From Topomyia yanbarensis (Eukaryota; Arthropoda; Insecta; Diptera; Culicidae), in contig NC_080672.1 of NCBI RefSeq assembly GCF_030247195.1, positions 186,695,701 to 186,759,700 on the forward strand: a stretch of DNA of 64,000 nucleotides. Direction: 5' to 3'. A model generated the notes under the pieces. That model searched no databases and was not told the DNA's origin. It saw only the letters and a program-made list of their open reading frames with translations. How positions within the stretch are numbered: the first letter of the stretch is position 1; every line of letters starts with the position of its first letter. This document shows positions 1 to 10,976 of the stretch, piece after piece. The position numbers and the translations under genes were made by a program.

Positions 1-831
1 GTCCCCGGCAGTGGACCTAGTCTACACAGTCGGAAAGTTTCTTGGCGGCGGAGCTTCTGTCGAAGCCCGATTTGTGACTTCTTGTTAGTCCCTTCGCCAC
101 TTTCTCTGCAGCTCGGAGAATATGCTCATGACCACTCTGTTGACAACGTCCAGGTATGTTCGTCACGGCACATTTCTTCGACGATATTGTCCACTGTCAT
201 ACCAGGTATACCCCTACGAGCTTCTTTAAACCTAGGACATTCGAAGACCACGTGATCCGGTGGTCCCGATCTAATCGATCTAGTCCCCGGCGGTGAATCT
301 AGCCTACTCAACGCGCCATCCAATATGTGCTGAGGTCTATCCGGCGATTTCGGGTGGAGCGTAACTTCCGGTTCACCAGCGCCCCTACGACCCACTGCTG
401 GCTCTGCGACGCGGTCTACTCGGTCTAATCCCCGGAGGTGGATCTAGCCTACTCACGAGCTACCCGGTAGGGTGTCGAGATCGGCTCGGCGATTCCGGTG
501 AAGCTTGACGTCCGGTTCACAGTCGTCCCGACGACCCAACTCGGTGCTACGTCACGTACTACTCAACTGGTCCCCGGCAGTGGACCTAGTCTACACAGTC
601 GGAAAGTTTCTTGGCGGTGGAGCTTCTGTCGAAGCCCGATTTGTGACTTCTTGTTAGTCCCTTCGCCACTTTCTCTGCAGCTCGGAGAATATGCTCATGA
701 CCACTCTGTTGACAACGTCCAGGTATGTTCGTCACGGCACATTTCTTCGACGATATTGTCCACTGTCATACCAGGTATACCCCTACGAGCTTCTTTAAAC
801 CTAGGACATTCGAAGACCACGTGATCCGGTG
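1..831 (-). repeat. 569-bp tandem duplication of the LINE 3' end
   Basis: Bases 1-262 recur almost unchanged at 570-831, an offset of exactly 569. The repeated segment is the end of ORF2 plus 3' UTR. Bases 263-569 between them carry 3' UTR mini-repeats built around the words TAGTCCCCGG and GATCTAGCCTACTC. The left limit is the window edge, so the number of duplicated units may be larger than two. Confidence 0.85.
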
Positions 832-3374
832 TCTCCTGCACAGTCGCATACTTCGGGCAAAGGGGTGTCGAAGCATGTCCAAACCGATGCAAGTACTTCC
901 GGAAGTGTCCGTGCCCGAACAAAAACTGCGTCAAATGGAAGTTCATCTCTCCATGCTATGTACCCAAGCCGACACATTTGGGATGAGTCGGTGGGTCCAC
1001 CTTCCTTTCTCCGCGTTGTCCCACTCCTGTTGCCATTTAGCCAACGAGTCCGCTCGGACCAGTCTCCTAGCGTTACGTGCATTTCTCCGCTGATAGCATT
1101 CCACGTCCTCCGCCAGGGTGATGCAGATGGGGATCATCCCGGCGATAACGCATACTGCCTCCGACGATATTGTTCTGTAGGCACTCGCGACTCGCACGGC
1201 CATCAGCCGGAACGTCCTGTTTAGCTTTTGACGGTGTCGCTTGGTTTTCAGCGCAGCACTGCAGGCAGGAGCCCCATATCGGAGTATCGATGATGAAACA
1301 GTAGATAGCAGACGTCTCGTACTGCTTCTCGGGCCGCTGACGTTTGGCATGATTCTCGCTATTGCGTTTGTTGCCTTCGCCGAATTTTCACAGGCGTAGC
1401 CGAAGTGGTTGTTGAAGCTCAACCGGTCGTCGATTACAACTCCCAATTGCTTCAGTGCACGATTCGATGCAATCACGTGCCTTCCGACGTCGATCTGCAT
1501 CCGTTGAACCGCTTTGCAGTTACTGACCAACAACACCTCCGTCTTGTGGTAAGCTATTTGCAGCTTGACCCCGTTCATCTAGCTCTCTATCGCGTCTATT
1601 GTCTCCGTCACTGACACCTCCACTTCTTCAAGTGTCTCACCCATCACCGTTAGTGATGCGTCGTCCGCGAAACCTACGATTTTCACTTTCCTAGACAGCT
1701 GCAGCGTTAAGACCCCATCGTACATTCCGTCCAAAAGAGTTGGACCGAGAATGGAGCCCTGAGGAACGCCCACTGTGACTCGCATTGACTTCTGCCCTTC
1801 GCTTGTCTCGTACAGCAGCACTCTGCTCTGAAAGTAGCTCTTCAGGATCTGGTATAGATAGTCGGGAACCCTCATTCTATGCAGCGCTGCAGCAATGGCT
1901 TCCCAGCTGGCACTGTTGAACACGTTCTTCACACCTATCGTGACCACAGCGCAGCATCGATCTCCTTTTCGCTTCCGTTTAGATGACTTCTCAGCATTCT
2001 CTAGCACTGTCCGAATTGCATCCACTGTCGATGCTCTTTTGCGGAAACCGAACTGCATCTTGGACAGTCCGCACTCACCTTCCGTGAATTTCGTCAACCT
2101 GTTAAGAATGATCCTTTCCAAGAGTTTTCCGAGTGTATCCAGTAGACATATGGGCCTGTACGAGGCTGGATCGCCAGGTGGCTTCCCTGGCTTTGGCAGC
2201 AACACCAGCTTCTGGACCTTCCACATTTCGGGGAAGTTGCCTTCATTTAGGCACTTCTGCAGCACTATCCTAAACATGTCCGGATATGCCAGGATCGCAG
2301 CTTTCAGTACCATCCGGACCAGGGGCTTTCTTTGATTTTAGGCGTTTCGATGCTTTTGCTAGCTCGTCGTTAGTCACTTGCCGTTCTGTGTTTGTTCCTT
2401 CTTCTTCGCCGTACGGTGTCGGTGGCCATATAGTTGGATCGTGCTTCGGGAAAAGACCCTCGACGATTATCTTCAGCTTGCTCGGACACATTTCGGCTGG
2501 CGTCGTCGGGCTTTCCATTTTCGCCATCACGACTCGGTATGCGTCACCCCAGGGATTGGCGTCTACTTCTCGACATAGCTCCTTGTGGAAATCTGACTTG
2601 CTATGTCTGATCTCCCGTTTTAAAGCGGCCCTAGCTTCCCGAAACGCTGCCTTACGCTCTTCTCTATCTGGTTCCGACATTGTTCTTTGTGCCCGCCTTG
2701 TGGCTCTGAGACAAGCAGCGCATAACGTACTAAGCGTCTCGTTCCACCAGTAAGCTGGACGCCGTTTGTTGCGTGGTTCCCATTTTCGCGGCATCGTGGC
2801 GTCAATGAGGGACTACAGAATGTGACGTCGATGATGGACTCCCTCCCGTCTCTCCGAAATGTACTAACAGAACCTTCATTGCACAATCGTACGTCTAACT
2901 TCGCTAGAGCTTCCTGCAGGACACACCCTCTTGTGTTGGTTACTCTAGTGTCCCATTCCACAGCCCAGTCGTTGAAGTCACGACCAATGATTAACAGCTT
3001 CCAACCGATCAACTACTCGGTTAACTGCTCCAGCATAAGGCTGAACTGCTCTACTGTCCACCTTGGAGGAGCGTTGAAGCTACACACGAAGATGCCGTTG
3101 ATTTTGGCTATCACGAAACCCTCATATGAGCGTTCTACCACTTCTTGGATGGGGAATCTGCCTATTACTTGTATCACAGCGGTTCCTGATCTATCCGCCA
3201 CCCTGTTACCGCTATTAGGGGGACTTGATAAGGCTCTGCGATCAAAGCGACATCGCACATAGTTTCTGTCGTAGACTGCCACAACAGTTGCTGTGCGGTA
3301 TCACAGTGATTCAGGTTTATCTGGGTCATCTCCATCACCGTTGGCCTGCAATCGCTTTCTGGTAGGCTGGGCAT
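570..3374 (-). pseudogene. ORF2 (endonuclease-RT) of LINE copy A, broken
   Basis: The order is APE-type endonuclease (about 3374 to 2620; DVALIAEPYQ near the N-terminus, then a DFN motif and a GRESIIDV segment), linker and RT (about 2794 to 1579), then the C-terminal domain with a gag-like Cys/His region (1578 to 570). Damage is visible. An 11-bp deletion relative to copy B follows KAPGPDG near 2310. The catalytic Asp of RT motif A is changed (TIGVKN, where copy C has TIDVKN). A TAG stop at 1576-1578 replaces the Trp codon found in copy C. There is a frameshift near 943. Motif C (FADD) remains. The enzyme would nick DNA and copy the element's RNA at the nick. Confidence 0.85.
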
Positions 3375-4022
3375 TTAAAACCACCCATCTGATGGTCGTT
3401 TCCTTCCGCTGGGGTGCAAAGCAAGAACTTCGGCCTCTGCGTGCAGTCTCTCGCAAGATGGCCCGTCTCTCCGCATTTCCAGGCCTTACTTAGCAAGCCC
3501 CTGCTAAATGTACCAAACCTGAACATTTGAAGTATTTCTCCGCTTGTTTATTTACTGGTGGGGCGGCTCTCAGTAGTCATCTCGACCATCCAACTGTAAC
3601 TTTACCTACCTCCAGTGCCTTGTCTGCAGCGGTTACCGATAAACGAATCATCGCTGTCTGCGTTCCTCAGTATCCCTTCCTTAACCGGATCGTCATGTGC
3701 ACCTCGCCAAGGTTACATTGCTGCTTCATTGCACCTCTCAACTCGTCCTCCGTGCGTTGCCATATCATACTCTATCACATGAGACAGTAGCGCCTTCCGG
3801 ATTCCGGATCTCCTTAATGTCCTTATGGACATTGTTTCTCGTGTCCACAAACTTGTGGACCTCCTCCACCAAGCACTTCGCTGCCACTACTTTTGGCGTT
3901 TGTGGGGTGTAGCTCCTTCCGCTCTGCTCTGGTTGTTTTTGCTGCTGCTGTTGCTTCGGGTTCCCCTCCTCCTGCTCTTGCTGAATGACTTCAGCCACTA
4001 TTGGTGGTGGTGACCTCACCAA
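3335..4022 (-). pseudogene. ORF1 (gag-like) of LINE copy A, broken
   Basis: The upstream part (4022 to 3765) is Gln-rich with a run of five Gln and a charged, probably coiled segment. The downstream part (3526 to 3335) keeps a CCHC knuckle (CGETGHLARDC) followed by a second Cys-rich stretch. The frame is interrupted between them. ORF1 proteins of R1-clade LINEs bind the element RNA; here the protein would not be made whole. The stretch 4023-4610 upstream has no long frame on this strand and probably holds the ORF1 start and 5' UTR. Confidence 0.7.
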
Positions 4023-4687
4023 CCCACCTCTGGCGACGGATTCGCCGTGCCTACTCCGTTTATGTTAGTTGCTTGTCGTTATTCCCAACTCCGGGCCACT
4101 ATCTCCACTCGCTGCACATAGTCGCCTCTCGCGATCCCATGATTATCTATGCTGCCAAAAAGCAGCAGTGAGGTCATGCAAGGGTTGACACTATCCTTCA
4201 TGTTCAGAGCCGGATCGGCGTAAATCGGGATTGCTCCAACCGAACCTAGTACCACCAACCAAATGATGACGAGTTTCGAACGTAACCGGAGACCTGCCAG
4301 GGTTTTGTTGGGACGGAGGCAGCCATGCTGTTAGCCCACTCGCCATTTCAAGTCGGTGTCATCCTTCCTTACTCAGTGAGTAGAACAGCACGCCTGTCAG
4401 CCCAAATTCGCCGTCCTATTCGTGATCCGTGTCCTGTCCGTTCACGTTCGCCATGGCCAGTATGCCATAATCAGGATGTTAATGCCGTCGATCCTGATGT
4501 GCCGGTTGGCAATCCGGTTGGGCTAGAGTGCTTTTATTGCTAAGATTTTAGATTATTGGAATCTTGGGATCTTAGCAGAAGCGGCACATACTCGCTTCGT
4601 CGGAGCTGCTTTCGGATTGATAGCAGTAGGGCTTGGGGGCGGGGGGTTCGTTAAGCCCCTTGACTCGTGTCCTTCCTGTCCCTACTG

Positions 4688-5467
4688 CCCCTGTGTGTGT
4701 GTGTTTGTTTGTGTGTATGTGTGTGTGCTTGTGTGTATGTGTGTGTGGGAGGGGGTATGTATCTATGTGCTCTAATGTCATGTAATTATCTCAGCAACCG
4801 CTGAACCGATCTTAACGAAATTAGTTTCAAATGAAAGGCCTAATGTTGCCATTTGACACTATTATTTTTGTTTTTCGTTATTCTTTTTTTCCTGAGATCT
4901 GGATGATTTTGTTAAAACACAAAGGGTTTAAAGCAAATACCTTCCGATCAAAGCAATGCAGTAGTATTAGGTACACATAAATAGAAAGGTTGTAAAAACA
5001 CCTTTCGGATAAGCTATAGATTGGCAAAATCTGTCCACGAACAGCGAAGATATTAACCATTTTGTATTTTTATTGTTCGCTTACCAATTTCCACTAACTC
5101 AAAATCACTGTGTTCCTAAAACCGTTATTAACAAAAAAAGACCATAAATTTGTCATACGGCATTCGAAAGATACAAGCATCTTCTCAGTGAATTTCAAAA
5201 TGATCCATCGAGAGAATCGAGAGAAATTGCAATTTGAAGTTTTATAACACGTTTCATAAGGCTACCAGCAAACACCCACGGATTTGGTCCTATCTCTATA
5301 AACAAAGATTATTTGTCTACTTATTTAATACATGGCATTCGAAAGATATAGTAATCAAGTATATCCCCTGCAAGTTTGAAAATATTTCATTGACGGAATT
5401 GAAATTTATAACGGTTTGGATGTGGTATGCGGTCATAGATGGGTTTTCTACCAGACTACAAGCGTGA
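4688..5467. repeat. GT-rich dispersed repeat T, copy 1
   Basis: It starts with an irregular (GT)n tract (about 4690-4750) and a conserved word around ATCTCAGCAACCGCTGAACC, then AT-rich sequence up to CGTGAATCCATG. A close copy lies at 10,977-11,790, and a more distant one at 62,200-62,570. It ends abruptly at the junction with LINE copy B. No coding function is recognised; short reading frames in it are conserved only because the copies are recent. Bases 4611-4687 between copy A and this repeat show nothing I can name. Confidence 0.75.
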
Positions 5468-6849
5468 ATCCATGTTTGCATCCACTGTCGATGCTCCTTT
5501 GCGGAAACCGAACTGCATCTTGGACAGTCCGCACTCACCTTCCGTGAATTTCGTCAACCTGTTAAGAATGATCCTTTCCAAGAGTTTTCCGAGTGTATCT
5601 AGTAGGTATATGGGCCTGTACGAGGCTGGATCGCCAGGTGGCTTCCCTGGCTTTAGCAGCAACACCAGCTTCTGGACCTTCCACATTTCGGGGAAGTTGC
5701 CTTCATTTAGGCACTTCTGCAGCACTATCCTGAACATGTCCGGATATGCCAGGATCGCAGCTTTCAGTACCACGTTTGGTATTCCATCCGGACCAGGGGC
5801 TTTCTTTGATTTTAGGCGTTTCGATGCTTTTGCTAGCTCGTCGTTAGTCACTTGCCGTTCCGTGTTTGTTCCTTCTTCTTCGCCGTACGGTGTCGGTGGC
5901 CATATAGTTGGATCGTGCTTCGGGAAAAGACCCTCGACGATTATCTTCAGCTTGCTCGGACACATTTCGGCTGGCGTCGTCGGGCTTTCCATTTTCGCCA
6001 TCACGACTCGGTATGCGTCACCCCAGGGATTGGCGTTAACTTCTCAACATAGCTCCTTGTGGAAATCTGACTTGCTATGTCTGATCTCCCGTTTTAAAGC
6101 GGCCCTAGCTTCCCGAAACGCTGCCTTACGCTCTTCTCTATCTGGTTCCGACATTGTTCTTTGAGCCCGCCTTCTGGCTCTGAGACAAGCAGCGCATAAC
6201 GTACTAAGCGTCTCGTTCCACCAGTAAGCTGGACGCCGTTTGTTGCGTGGTTCCCATTTTCGCGATATCGTGGCGTCAATGAGGGAGTACAGAATGTGAC
6301 GTCGATGGTGGATTCCCTCCCGTCTCTCCGAAATATACTAACAGAACCTTCATTGCACAATCGTACGTCTAACTTCGCTAGAGCTTCCTGCAGGACACAC
6401 CCTCTTCTGTTGGTTACTCTAGTGCCCCATTCCACAGCCCAGGCGTTGAAGTCACCACCAATGATTAACGGCTTCCGACCGATCAACTACTCGGTTAACT
6501 GCTCCAGCATAAGGCTGAACTGCTCTACTGTCCACCTTGGGGGAGCGTAACAGCTACAAACGAAGATGCCGTTGATTTTGGCTATCACGAAACCCTCATA
6601 GGAACGTTCTACCACTTCTTGGATAGGGAATCTTTCCATTACTTGTATCGCTGCGGTTCCTGATCTATCCGCCACCCAGTTACCGTTATTAGGGGGGACT
6701 TGATAAGGCTCTGCGATCAAAGCGACATCGCACATAGTTTCTGTCGTAGACTGCCACAACAGTTGCTGTGCGGTATCACAGTGATTCAGTTTTTTCTGGG
6801 TCATCTCCATCACCGTTGGCCTGCAATCGCCTTCTGGTAGGCTGGGCAT
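5468..6849 (-). pseudogene. ORF2 fragment of LINE copy B
   Basis: The endonuclease part (6849 to about 6094) is better preserved than in copy A: it has GGDFNAW and GRESTIDV. The RT part (6004 to 5468) includes KAPGPDG and the segment up to the GFRKGAST motif and then stops at the junction with repeat T, before RT motif A. A stop or frame change separates the two parts near 6005-6094. It cannot encode an active RT. Confidence 0.8.
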
Positions 6850-7507
6850 TTAAAACCACCCATCTGATGGTCGTTTCCTTCCGCTGGGGTGCAAAGCAAG
6901 GACTTCGGCCTCTGCGTGCAGTCTCTCGCAAAATGGCCCGTCTCTCCGCATTTCCAGGCCTTAGCAAGCCCCTGCTAAATGTCCAAAGCCTAAACATTTG
7001 AAGCATTTCTCCGCTTGTTTATTTACTCGTGGGACGGCTCTCAGCAGACATCTTGATCATCCAACTGTAACTTTACCTACCTCCAGTGCCTTGTCTGCAG
7101 CGGTTACCGGTAAACGAATCATCGCTGTCTGCATTCCTCCGTATCCCTTCCTTAACCGGATCGTCATGTGCACCTCGCCCAGGTTACATTGCTGCTTCAT
7201 TGCACTTCTCAACTCGTCTTCCGTACGTTGCCGTATCATACTCTATCACATGAGACAGTAGCGCCTTCCGGATTCCGGATCTCCTTAATGTCCTTATGGA
7301 CGTTGTTTCTCGTGTCCACAAACTTGTGTACCTCCTCCACCAAGCACTTCGCTGCCACTACTTTTGGCGTTTGTGGGGTGTAGCTCCTTCCGCTCTGCTC
7401 TGGTTGTTTTTGCTGCTGCTGTTGCTTCGGGTTCCCCTCCTCCTGCTCTTACTGAATGACTTCAGCCACTATTGGTGGTGGTGACCTCACCAACCCACCT
7501 CTGGCGA
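6776..7507 (-). pseudogene. ORF1 fragments of LINE copy B
   Basis: The segment 7239-7057 shows the conserved ORF1 core (a charged helix, then AMIRLPVTAADKALEVG). The downstream zinc-knuckle region (7006 to 6776) is read in a shifted frame relative to copy A. The upstream Gln-rich part equivalent to A 3765-4022 contains a stop near 7450. It is a decayed gag-like gene. Confidence 0.65.
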
Positions 7508-8107
7508 CGGATTCGCCATGCCTACTCCGTTTATGTTAGTTGCTTGTTGTTTCTCCATTTTATTGGGTCCCAACTCCGGGCCACTATCTCCACTCGCTGC
7601 ACATAGTCGCCTCTCGCGATCCCATGATTATCTATGCTGTCAAAAAGCAGTAGTGAGGTCATGCAAGGGTTGACACTATCCTTCATGTTCAGAGCCGGAT
7701 CGGCGTAAATCGGGATTGCTTCAACCGAACCTAGTACCACCAACCAAATGATGACGAGTTTCGAACATAACCGGAGACCTGCCAGGGTTTTGTTGGGACG
7801 GAGGCAGCCATGCTGTTAGCCCACTCGCCATTTCAAGTCGGTGTCATCCTTCCTTACTCAGGGAGTAGAACAGCACGCCTGTCAGCCCAAATTTGCCGTC
7901 CTATTCGTGATCCGTGTCCTGTCCGTTCACGTTCGCCATGGCCAGTATGCCATAATCAGGATGTTGATGGCGTCGATCATGATGTGCCGGTTGGCAATCC
8001 GGTTGGGCTAGAGTGCCTTTATTGCTAAGATTTTAGATTATTGGAATCATGGGATCTTAGCAGAAGCCGAACAGACTCGTTTCGTCGGAGCTGCCCCAGT
8101 CGGAGCT

Positions 8108-8157
8108 GAGAATTGGTGGGGTGTAGAGCCCCACTCCTCTACACCCCACCAATTCTC
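8108..8157. repeat. Perfect 21-bp inverted repeat (hairpin)
   Basis: The arms 8108-8128 and 8137-8157 are exact reverse complements, separated by an 8-base spacer. The arm contains GGTGGGGTGTAG. It sits at the junction between the 5' end of copy B and the 3' UTR side of copy C. It could be a rearrangement scar, a cruciform-forming site, or an assembly join. Confidence 0.9.
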
Positions 8158-9180
8158 TACCATCCACATAGACTGGCAAGCTCTGCATGGCAGTCGGGAA
8201 GCTGGCCATGAGTCGAGGCTTAGTACGCCTCCCCTACGAGTACAGCCTGGGTGGCAAACTTCAGACTGTCTCATTCACCGAGTCCTTCGGCTCCCTTGTG
8301 CCAGGTAGCACCGCAACTCCCTTCTCGCACCATTCAGTGCCGTTTACTCATTGAGCACCAGACATCTTCGCGAACTACTCGGTCTAGTCCCCGACGATGG
8401 ACCTAGCCTACTCCGACGGAGAATTCCTCGGCGAGAGAAGTACTCCCGAAACCGAGCCAACCAACCAGATGTCGAGGTCAGTTCGGCGATTCCGGTGGAG
8501 CAGGGCGTCCGGTTCGCTGATGCCCCGACGACCTGCGACTGGTGGTATTTCGTCGCGGTCTACTCAGTCTAGTCCCCGGCGGTGGATCTAGCTTACGCTG
8601 ACGGCGAAGGAGGCTCTCCCGATACCGATTCTTCTTTTGTTATAGCACCACAATTTCTTGAGCTCTTTGGCTTCCTCTCGTTCCGTTTCGCTCTACTTTC
8701 CCGATGAGCCATTCAGCTCCCGCCCTCACTTGTTCGCGAACTACTCAGTCTAGTCCCCAACAATGGATCTAGCCTATTCTCCTGCAACCGAGCGGTAGAT
8801 TTCTCCTGATTCCGATGTTCGTTTTTGTGAGCCATTTAGCTCTCCGCGTCGTCCCGATCTACTCGATCCAGTCCCCGCGGTGAATCTAGCCTACTCAACG
8901 GACCATACAGTAGGTGCTGAGGTCTATCCGGCGATTCCGGTTGGAGCGTAGCTTCCGGTTCACCAGCGCCCCAATGACTCACTGCTAGCTCTGCGACGCG
9001 GTCTACTCGGTCTAATCCCCGGCGGTGGATCTAGCCTACTCATGAGCTACCCGGTAGGATGTCGAGGTCGGTTCAGCGATTCCGGTGAAGCCTTACGTCC
9101 GGTTCACAGGCGCCCCGACGACCCAACTCGGTGCTACGTCACGTACTACTCAACTGGTCCCCGGCGGTGGGCCTAGTCTA
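8158..9180 (-). repeat. 3' UTR mini-repeats of LINE copy C
   Basis: About six irregularly spaced copies of a 35-40 bp word occur near 8377, 8560, 8740, 8857, 9001 and 9146. The core reads CTAGTCCCCGGCGGTGGATC followed by TAGCCTACTC. The spacing is 110-180 bp. Three similar words lie in copy A's 3' UTR at 270-570. Bases 8158-8376 have no such repeat and probably belong to the same 3' UTR. R1-clade elements may use 3' UTR structure for RT recognition; that role here is inference. Confidence 0.7.
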
Positions 9181-10976
9181 CACAGTTGGATAGTTCCCCG
9201 GCGGCGGAATTTCTCTGGAAACCCGATTTGCGGCTTCTTGCTGTTCACTTCGCCACTTTCTCTGCAGCTCGGAGAGTATGCTCGAGACCACTCTGTTGAC
9301 AGCATCCCAGGTATGTTCGTCAAATAAATAAATAAATATCTCTTCGACGATATTATCCACTGTCATACCAGGTATATCCCTAAGAACTTCTTCGAATCTA
9401 GGGCATTCGATGACCACGTGTTCCGGTGTCTCCTGCACAGTCGCACACTCCGGGCAAAGGGGTGACGAAGCATTTCCAAACCAATGCAAGTACTTCCGGA
9501 AGCATCCGTGCCCGGACAAAAACTGCGTCAAATGGAAGTTCACCTTTCCATGCTTAGTATGTACCCAGGCCGATACATTTGGGATGAGTCGGTGGGTCCA
9601 CCTTCCTTTCTTCGCGTTGTCCCACTCCTGTTGCCATTTAGCCAACGAGTCCGCTCGAACCAGCCTCCTAGCGTTACGTATATTTCTCCGCTGGTAGCAT
9701 TCCACGTCCTCCACCAGGGTAATGCAGATGGGGATCATCCCGGCGATAACGCATACTGCCTCCGACGATATTGTTCTGTAGGCGCTCGCGACTCGCACGG
9801 CCATCAGTCGGAATGTCCTGTTTAGCTTTTCACGGTTCCGCTTGGTTTTCAGCGCAGCACTCCAGGCAGGAACCCCATATCGGAGTATCGATGACGAAAC
9901 AGTAGATAGCAGACGTCTCGTACTGCTTCTCGGACCGCCGACGTTTGGCATGATTCTCGCTATTGCGTTCGATGCCTTCGCCGACTTTTCACAGGCGTAA
10001 TCAACGTGGTTGTTGAAGCTCAACCGGTCGTCGATTATAACTCCCAATTGCTTCAATGCACGTTTCGATGCAATCACGTGTCCTCCGACGTCGATCTGCA
10101 TCCGTTGAACCGATCTGCAGTTACTGACCAACATTACCTCCGTCTTGTGGTGAGCTATTTGCAGCTTGACCCCGTTCATCCAGCTCTCTATCGCGTCTAT
10201 TGTCTCCATCACTGACACCTCCACTTCTTCAAGTATCTCACCCATCACCGTTAGTGACACGTCGTCCGCGAAACCTACGATTTTCACTTTCCTAGGCAGC
10301 TGCAGCGTTAAGACCCCATCGTACATCCCGTTCCAAAGGGTTGGAACGAGAATGGAGCCCTGAGGAACGCCCGCTGTGACACGCAATGACTTCTGTCCTT
10401 CGCTCGTCTCGTACAGCAGCACTCTGCTCTGAAAGTAGCTTTTCAGGATCTGGCATAGATAGTCGGGAACCCTCATTCTAGGCAGCGATGGCTTCCCAGC
10501 TGGCACTGTTGAACGCGTTCTTCACATCTATCGTGACCACAGCACAGTATCGATCTCCTCTTCGCTTCTGTTTAGATGACTTCTCAGCACTCTCCAGCAC
10601 TATCCGAATTGCATCCACTGTCGATGCTCCTTTGCGGAAACCGAGCTGCATCTTGGACAGTCCGCACTCACCTTCCATGAATTTCGTCAACCTGTTAAGA
10701 ATGATCCTTTCCAGGAGTTTTCCGAGTATATCCAGCAGGCATATGGGCCTGTACGAGGTCGGGTCGCCAGGTGGCTTCCCTGGATTCGGCAGCAACACCA
10801 GCTGCTGGACCTTCCACATTTCGGGGAAGTTGCCTTCATTTAGGCACTTCTGCATCACTATCCTGAACATGTCCGGATATGCCAGGATCGCAGCTTTCAG
10901 TACCACGTTTGGTATTCCATCTGGACCAGGGGCTTTCTTTGATTTTAGGCGCTTCGATGATTCTGCTAGCTCGTGC
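9178..10976 (-). pseudogene. ORF2 fragment (RT and C-terminus) of LINE copy C
   Basis: The upstream frame (10,906-10,478) holds the RT fingers/palm start, including PGKPPGDPTSYRPI and TIDVKNAFNSASW with the motif A Asp intact. An 8-bp deletion relative to copy A near 10,490 shifts the frame. A 442-codon open frame (10,506-9178) then carries PQGSI, FADDVSLTV and the C-terminal Cys/His region. An (AAAT)n expansion at 9320-9345 changes a few residues near the end. Both RT catalytic boxes survive, unlike copy A, but the endonuclease half is missing. Confidence 0.8.

Larger units (their letters stand above)
1..4610 (-). mobile_element. R1-clade LINE, copy A (decayed)
   Basis: This is a nearly full-length non-LTR retrotransposon on the minus strand. 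Read 5' to 3' on that strand it has a Q-rich, zinc-knuckle ORF1, then an ORF2 with an endonuclease of the R1 type (motif IAEPYQ), a reverse transcriptase (KAPGPDG, FADD) and a C-terminal domain, then a 3' UTR of short repeats that runs off the window edge. The 5' limit is taken where similarity to copy B stops, near 4610. Several frameshifts and a nonsense codon make it inactive. The clade call rests on the endonuclease and ORF1 motifs; the exact family is not known to me. Confidence 0.85.
5468..8094 (-). mobile_element. R1-clade LINE, copy B (5' part only)
   Basis: This copy is closely similar to copy A over A 2016-4610: 5' region, ORF1, endonuclease and the first part of RT. It is cut off inside RT at 5468, where the T repeat begins. 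The 5' limit at about 8094 is where similarity to copy A ends. The missing 3' half is not supplied by copy C, because B and C overlap in the RT region, so they derive from different insertions. Confidence 0.8.
8158..10976 (-). mobile_element. R1-clade LINE, copy C (3' part only)
   Basis: Copy C contains most of RT, the C-terminal domain and the 3' UTR. It is cut at 10,976 within the linker upstream of RT, where a second copy of repeat T begins. It is closely similar to copy A over A 570-2360. Confidence 0.8.
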
